Source: Clostridia bacterium
Lineage (GTDB): Bacteria > Bacillota > Clostridia > Christensenellales > Borkfalkiaceae
Direction: 5' to 3'
Length of the DNA: 64,000 nucleotides
NCBI GenBank assembly: GCA_017456055.1
Contig: JAFTKC010000006.1
Span: 124,001 to 188,000 of the forward strand
Below are positions 60,217-64,000 of the stretch, piece after piece; position 1 is the stretch's first letter, and each line of letters starts with the position of its first letter. The notes beneath the pieces are model-generated. The model was not told where the DNA came from, did no database searches, and was given only the letters and a program-made list of their open reading frames with translations. The position numbers were made by a program, and so were the translations under genes.

Positions 60217-61644
60217 ATGAAAGGTTTACTTGGCGTAGATATAGGCACTACTTCGCTTAAAGCCTGTTTGTTTGATGAAAAAGGGAAAGAAATTGCATCT
60301 ACAACTAAAGCATATAAACTTATAACTGAGGGTGAGTACGTAGAATTTCCCGCCGAAAAATATTTTGAATTGTTTTTAGAAGCGTATAACGAACTAAAAG
60401 CAAAAACTCAAATAGACGCTTTAGCAATAGACACGCAAGGCGAAACTATTATCTTTTTAGATAAAAATGGTGAGCCTTTAATGAACGCAATCGTTTGGCT
60501 AGATAATCGTGCCGAAAAGGAAGCAAGGGAAATAGAGAAAAAGTTCGGCTTAAAAACTATTTACGAAACTACGGGGCAAACGGAAGTTCCCGCAGGTTAT
60601 CCCGCACCGAAAATAGCGTGGCTAAGAAAAAATAGAAAGGATATTTTTGATAAAATCGACAAAATTGTGCTTTTAGAAGATTATCTTATATATCGTCTAA
60701 CAGGTAAATTTTACGCAGAACGTTCACTTTACTCATCTACACTTTATTTAGATATTAGAACGGGCGAATATTTTAAGGAAATGCTTGATTTTATTGGAAT
60801 AACCGAAAATCAACTTCCAATATTAAAAGAGAGTGGAGAAAGGGTTGGTGAATATCAAGGCGTATCCGTTTCGATGGGTGCACTAGATCAAATTGCAGGA
60901 TTTACGGGTTCTGGAATAAATAAGGAAGGTATGATTTCTGAAATGACGGGAACTTGCCTAGCAGTTTGTGCTTTGTCAAATAGTATTCCGCCGTATTTTG
61001 ATGGGATAAAAGTGCCTGCCTATTACGTGGAAAAGGGCAAGTATTGTCTATTGATGTTTGCATCTACTGCAGGCATGGTAATGGAATGGTTTAGAAAGAC
61101 CTTTTACGATAATGCCGATTACAAGTTAATTGATGAAGATGCAAAGAGCGTAGAACTCGGCTCTGAGGGATTAACCTTTTATCCAAATATGTGTGGACAA
61201 GTTATGCCTGAAAACGACGCTTTAATAAAGGGTGGAATTTACGGCTTAGAATTAAAGCACGGAAAAGGTCATATAGCGAGAGCAATTATGGAATCGGTTG
61301 CCTATCTTCTAAGACAATATTTAGAATATCTAAATATTCCCGTAGAAGAAATCATCTCTATAGGTGGAGGGGCAAAGAGTCCGTTGTGGCTACAAATAAA
61401 GGCAGATATAACGGGCAAAAAAGTTTGCACCTTAACAAATAAAGAAACGGGGTGTCTAGGAACTGCAATCTACGCTGGTATTGGGCACGGCGTATATAAA
61501 GATCGAGATAGCGCTATGAACGGAATAATTGCAATCGACAAAACAATTTTGCCAAAAGTAGAAAGGCAAACGGCAGACAAGTTATATCAAAGATACTTAG
61601 AGCTAGATAGACTATTACTTTCAAGAAACAAAGAAAAAATATAA
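60217..61644 (+). CDS. FGGY family sugar kinase (xylulokinase-like)
   Basis: ATP-dependent sugar kinase of 475 residues in two actin-like domains. LGVDIGTTSLKACLFDEKGK is the first phosphate loop, IVWLDNRAEKEA is a sugar-contact motif, MSEMTGTCLAVCAL the adenosine region, and IISIGGGAKSPLWLQIKADI the FGGY C-terminal signature. Xylulokinase and related L-sugar or polyol kinases share these, so the exact sugar is open. The end of the operon; a terminator follows. Confidence 0.9.
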   Translation: MKGLLGVDIGTTSLKACLFDEKGKEIASTTKAYKLITEGEYVEFPAEKYFELFLEAYNELKAKTQIDALAIDTQGETIIFLDKNGEPLMNAIVWLDNRAEKEAREIEKKFGLKTIYETTGQTEVPAGYPAPKIAWLRKNRKDIFDKIDKIVLLEDYLIYRLTGKFYAERSLYSSTLYLDIRTGEYFKEMLDFIGITENQLPILKESGERVGEYQGVSVSMGALDQIAGFTGSGINKEGMISEMTGTCLAVCALSNSIPPYFDGIKVPAYYVEKGKYCLLMFASTAGMVMEWFRKTFYDNADYKLIDEDAKSVELGSEGLTFYPNMCGQVMPENDALIKGGIYGLELKHGKGHIARAIMESVAYLLRQYLEYLNIPVEEIISIGGGAKSPLWLQIKADITGKKVCTLTNKETGCLGTAIYAGIGHGVYKDRDSAMNGIIAIDKTILPKVERQTADKLYQRYLELDRLLLSRNKEKI

Positions 61645-61655
61645 AAGAATAAAAC

Positions 61656-61687
61656 AAAAAAATCCTACGAAATTTCGTAGGATTTTT
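61656..61687. terminator. Bidirectional terminator
   Basis: AAATCCTACGAAA pairs with TTTCGTAGGATTT, flanked by an A-run and a T-run; between the kinase gene and the convergent ceramidase-like gene. Confidence 0.85.
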
Positions 61688-61704
61688 TACTTTAAATAAA
61701 TAAT

Positions 61705-63054
61705 TTATTTAAGGTTTTCTAAAATCTTTTTGCCTTCTTCAATGATGATTTCGGCAGTTCCAGCCTTAAATTGAGATGTGTTTGCCTCGTAGCCACCTTC
61801 TTCATAAGAATCTTTAAGTGGGAAGTAGCCCATATATCCGTTAGTGATACAGCAAGGACAAATCATTTCCCAACCCTTTGACTTTTTAAGTTCAATTCCA
61901 ATGCCTGCGAAAGGCTCGCCTGGAATACCTGCAAATACGATAGGACCAATATAAGCAGTTGAGAATTTCAACGGCAATGATTCGGGCCAAGAAAGAAGTC
62001 TAATTTTTCTTTGAGCGCCTGCAACCATAGTAGTGAGCATCATTCCCTTATAAGGAAGTTCAGCATCTTTGCCTTCACGGTGCATTTTGTCTATATAATA
62101 TGCCTCTTCCATTTCTTCAGGCTTTGCTTTATTAGTTGGAACGTCGATAATAGTAATTTTAGAGCCGATATCCTCAACGTCAACGAACTTAACTTTTTCG
62201 TAAACGCACATAGCAGATGCAGCAACTACGTTAGCAACGTGTTTCGCGTGTGCGTAGCCCCTGGTCACGTCGTCGAAATCGTTGAACATGCCGTTCAAAT
62301 CTCCGTCTTTGGGGAAGACGTTAACGTGGTTTATATCACCTTGAGTTCCGTTAAAAGTGATACAAAGGGTGTTTTCGATAGCGTTTTCAAAAACTTTTCT
62401 CGTTAAAGCCGGCCAGTCACCACTAATTTTGTTTCCACCTATAGTATCTGGGTGGTCGGCAAAATTGATTAAAACAACGTCCTTTTTATTTTCACGAGCA
62501 AATCTAACTATGTTTACGCTTTCATCTAGAAGACCTATAGATTTAACTATATCTGGGTTATTAACACCAGGGTTAGTTTTTGTAGAGCCGTCTTTCATTA
62601 AATAACGGCGATTAAAAGCAACTCTTTCTGCTTTACTAATAGCGTATCCTGCTTTAGCAGGGCAAAGGTCGTCGATAGCCAATTTGCAAGCGCCTGCAAT
62701 TTTTAAGCATAAAAATTCGGTGTAGATTTTTTCAATTTCCGTTGCCGTATCGTCTACTGCAAGAACAGGGCCTTGGTGAGTGTGCGTTGAGTGTATAAAT
62801 AGAGAGTCTTCACAAATTTGCAAATTTTTAGCAACTAATTCTCTAATTTTATTGAGAACGTTATCTCTAAGACCAAGCATGTCTACCGAAATCATGATAA
62901 ATACTTTATCGTTTTTTGAAATGGCGAGAGCATTAGCATAAAGTTCGTCTAAAACTCCGTCGGCAATACGTTCAACGTAATATCCTGAGATTCTAATGCC
63001 TAAAGGGGGGGTAATATTTACTCTTGAAAAACCAACTTTAATATCGTAATTCAT
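61705..63054 (-). CDS. Neutral/alkaline ceramidase N-terminal domain family protein
   Basis: 449 residues. The N-terminal text KVGFSRVNITPPLGIRISGYY, then FIHSTHTHQGPVLAVDD with the metal-binding His pair, and FNGTQGDINHVN match the neutral ceramidase N-terminal domain. No signal peptide is seen, so it is probably cytoplasmic, unlike classical ceramidases. The true substrate is unlikely to be ceramide; the NagB-like gene upstream suggests an amide of an amino sugar, which is inference. Confidence 0.82.
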   Translation of the reverse strand: MNYDIKVGFSRVNITPPLGIRISGYYVERIADGVLDELYANALAISKNDKVFIMISVDMLGLRDNVLNKIRELVAKNLQICEDSLFIHSTHTHQGPVLAVDDTATEIEKIYTEFLCLKIAGACKLAIDDLCPAKAGYAISKAERVAFNRRYLMKDGSTKTNPGVNNPDIVKSIGLLDESVNIVRFARENKKDVVLINFADHPDTIGGNKISGDWPALTRKVFENAIENTLCITFNGTQGDINHVNVFPKDGDLNGMFNDFDDVTRGYAHAKHVANVVAASAMCVYEKVKFVDVEDIGSKITIIDVPTNKAKPEEMEEAYYIDKMHREGKDAELPYKGMMLTTMVAGAQRKIRLLSWPESLPLKFSTAYIGPIVFAGIPGEPFAGIGIELKKSKGWEMICPCCITNGYMGYFPLKDSYEEGGYEANTSQFKAGTAEIIIEEGKKILENLK

Positions 63055-63116
63055 AATTAAACCTCTAAAATTAAATCTTTAGCAGGATTCCCACCAAGGA
63101 TTTAAAAAATTCAATA

Positions 63117-64000
63117 TTAGTAGCCAACCTTTTCCCAACATTCAAATGGAGCAGCGAGTTCGTCGCTAACTAAAACTTGAGTTTTCATAGTTTGAAGCAT
63201 TGAAGATGGGATAAGAGGGGTGACAGGTCCGTGAAGAACGAGTCTTGAAGTCATTCTTTGCCAAGAAGAGAAAGTTCCGTTAGTTAAGAGTGCGTGAACT
63301 TCAATTCTTTCTCTAGCATTTTTAACGTCAACAGGGCCGATAGTAGCGGCTTTAGGTGGAACGTCTGCCATATAACCAGATTGACCGAAAACGCCGTGAA
63401 GCGAATTTTGAGCAACTGTTAGTGGGTGAAGTTCCACGATACGAGCCTTCATGTTTAGCCACTCGTCGATTTGCTCTTTAGTAGGTTCTTTATTTGGATC
63501 GAATCCCTTAGGGAAGAAATCAGGAACAGGGTCGATAAACGCCATATGTCCCGTCCAACCAGGAGAAGAAGAGCAAATATCAGCGCCACCTTCGCCACAA
63601 TCGGTAATCATATCAGAGTAAACTGAAATGTTTTTGTTGGTTGGGTAGTGAACGTTTTCCATAGGCATTCTTAACCTTTCGTCGATTTGGTAAACCAGAT
63701 ACTTTAGCATTGAATGAGCAAAACCTGCTTGATAAGTTTCAGGTGCAATATTGCCGTCTTGATCAGCCCATTCGTCCATAGCGAAAAGATGAACGTTTTT
63801 ACAATCAACCTTAAAATAATTGATGAGTTGAGCAAGAGGAATATAGGTGTCTGGTTCTGGGTTTCCTAAAATTAAGGTAATCTTCTTTCCTTTTTCACTT
63901 GCCTCTTTAATTCTTGCAAAAAGTGTAGCGATTAAAACAGGGTGGGGATTCATCATAACCTTAATATTGAAATCAGGGTTAGGGTGTTTTTCTAAATCTT
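63117..64000 (-). CDS. NagB/glucosamine-6-phosphate isomerase-like protein, N-terminus cut
   Basis: The frame runs off the right edge at 64000, so the first residues are missing. Within the window 293 residues show NagB-like features: ITLILGNPEPDTYIPLAQLI, then NVHLFAMDEWADQ with the D-E pair of the active site, and a late block HPLTVAQNSLHGVFGQSG. The family removes ammonia from or isomerises amino-sugar phosphates. It precedes the ceramidase-like gene by about 60 bases on the same strand and probably shares a transcript. Confidence 0.8.
   Translation of the reverse strand, partial: DLEKHPNPDFNIKVMMNPHPVLIATLFARIKEASEKGKKITLILGNPEPDTYIPLAQLINYFKVDCKNVHLFAMDEWADQDGNIAPETYQAGFAHSMLKYLVYQIDERLRMPMENVHYPTNKNISVYSDMITDCGEGGADICSSSPGWTGHMAFIDPVPDFFPKGFDPNKEPTKEQIDEWLNMKARIVELHPLTVAQNSLHGVFGQSGYMADVPPKAATIGPVDVKNARERIEVHALLTNGTFSSWQRMTSRLVLHGPVTPLIPSSMLQTMKTQVLVSDELAAPFECWEKVGY

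Noticed and set aside
1-64000. CRISPR arrays, rRNA or tRNA genes and insertion sequences
   Set aside because: No regularly spaced repeats, cloverleaf-like sequence or transposase frame was seen on either strand.

Overview
The window is a low-GC, gene-dense stretch of a bacterial chromosome, most likely from an endospore-forming member of the Clostridia (Bacillota). Three things point there. The translation cluster has the Firmicutes order ispG-polC-rimP-nusA-rnpM-ylxQ-infB-rbfA-nrnA-truB-ribF. There are spore genes: a GerA-type germinant receptor operon, a SigK-type sigma factor with a hydrophobic pro-sequence, spmA/spmB and ytxC. A T-box leader precedes thrS. I do not name a genus. No tRNA, rRNA or CRISPR array was seen, and no stretch above 300 bases lacks a gene.

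Layout. 1-4650: end of a lactate/malate dehydrogenase gene, an ArsB/NhaD-type permease, a DUF1295 membrane enzyme and two tandem amidohydrolases. 4701-9048 (minus strand): gerAC, gerAB, gerAA and an unknown membrane protein. 9321-14888: sigK, a hydrogenase-system regulator homologue, a short-chain dehydrogenase, thyA, folA, a MATE exporter and a secreted beta-rich protein. 15069-22941: an isolated phage head-assembly and DNA-packaging cassette. 23038-35440: ispG, a shortened polC, the rimP-to-ribF translation operon, nfo and pepP, followed by efp. 36091-39995: a dehydrogenase, malQ, an Lrp regulator and an aminotransferase. 40046-42667 (minus strand): a two-component system and a phosphoribosyltransferase, with a candidate small RNA between them. 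42792-54803: a calcium-type ATPase, ytxC, T-box and thrS, spmA/spmB, metG, tatD, rsmA, rdgB and cysK. 54931-56653: a NifU-like protein and a GGGtGRT protein. 56843 to the right edge: an AraC regulator divergent from a catabolic operon (M24 creatinase-like protein, sensory-rhodopsin-transducer fold protein, triosephosphate-isomerase-like enzyme, FGGY sugar kinase), then a ceramidase-like hydrolase and a NagB-like protein on the minus strand.

The most unusual feature is 15069-22941. It encodes a large terminase with ATPase and nuclease residues in place, a portal, a scaffold-like protein, a major capsid protein, a probable head-completion adaptor, a beta-rich protein and a terminal coiled-coil protein. 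The order resembles the head and neck of P22-like podoviruses. I found no integrase, repressor, replication, lysis, tail-fibre or tailspike gene. The cassette starts just after one terminator and ends at another, and it sits among core genes. It looks like a domesticated capsid/packaging module (gene-transfer-agent-like or another particle) rather than a prophage; that reading is inference.

The second notable point is the gene at the polC position. It keeps the PolC N-terminal region, an OB fold and the DEDDh proofreading exonuclease, but has no PHP domain and no polymerase. Replicative synthesis must then be encoded elsewhere.
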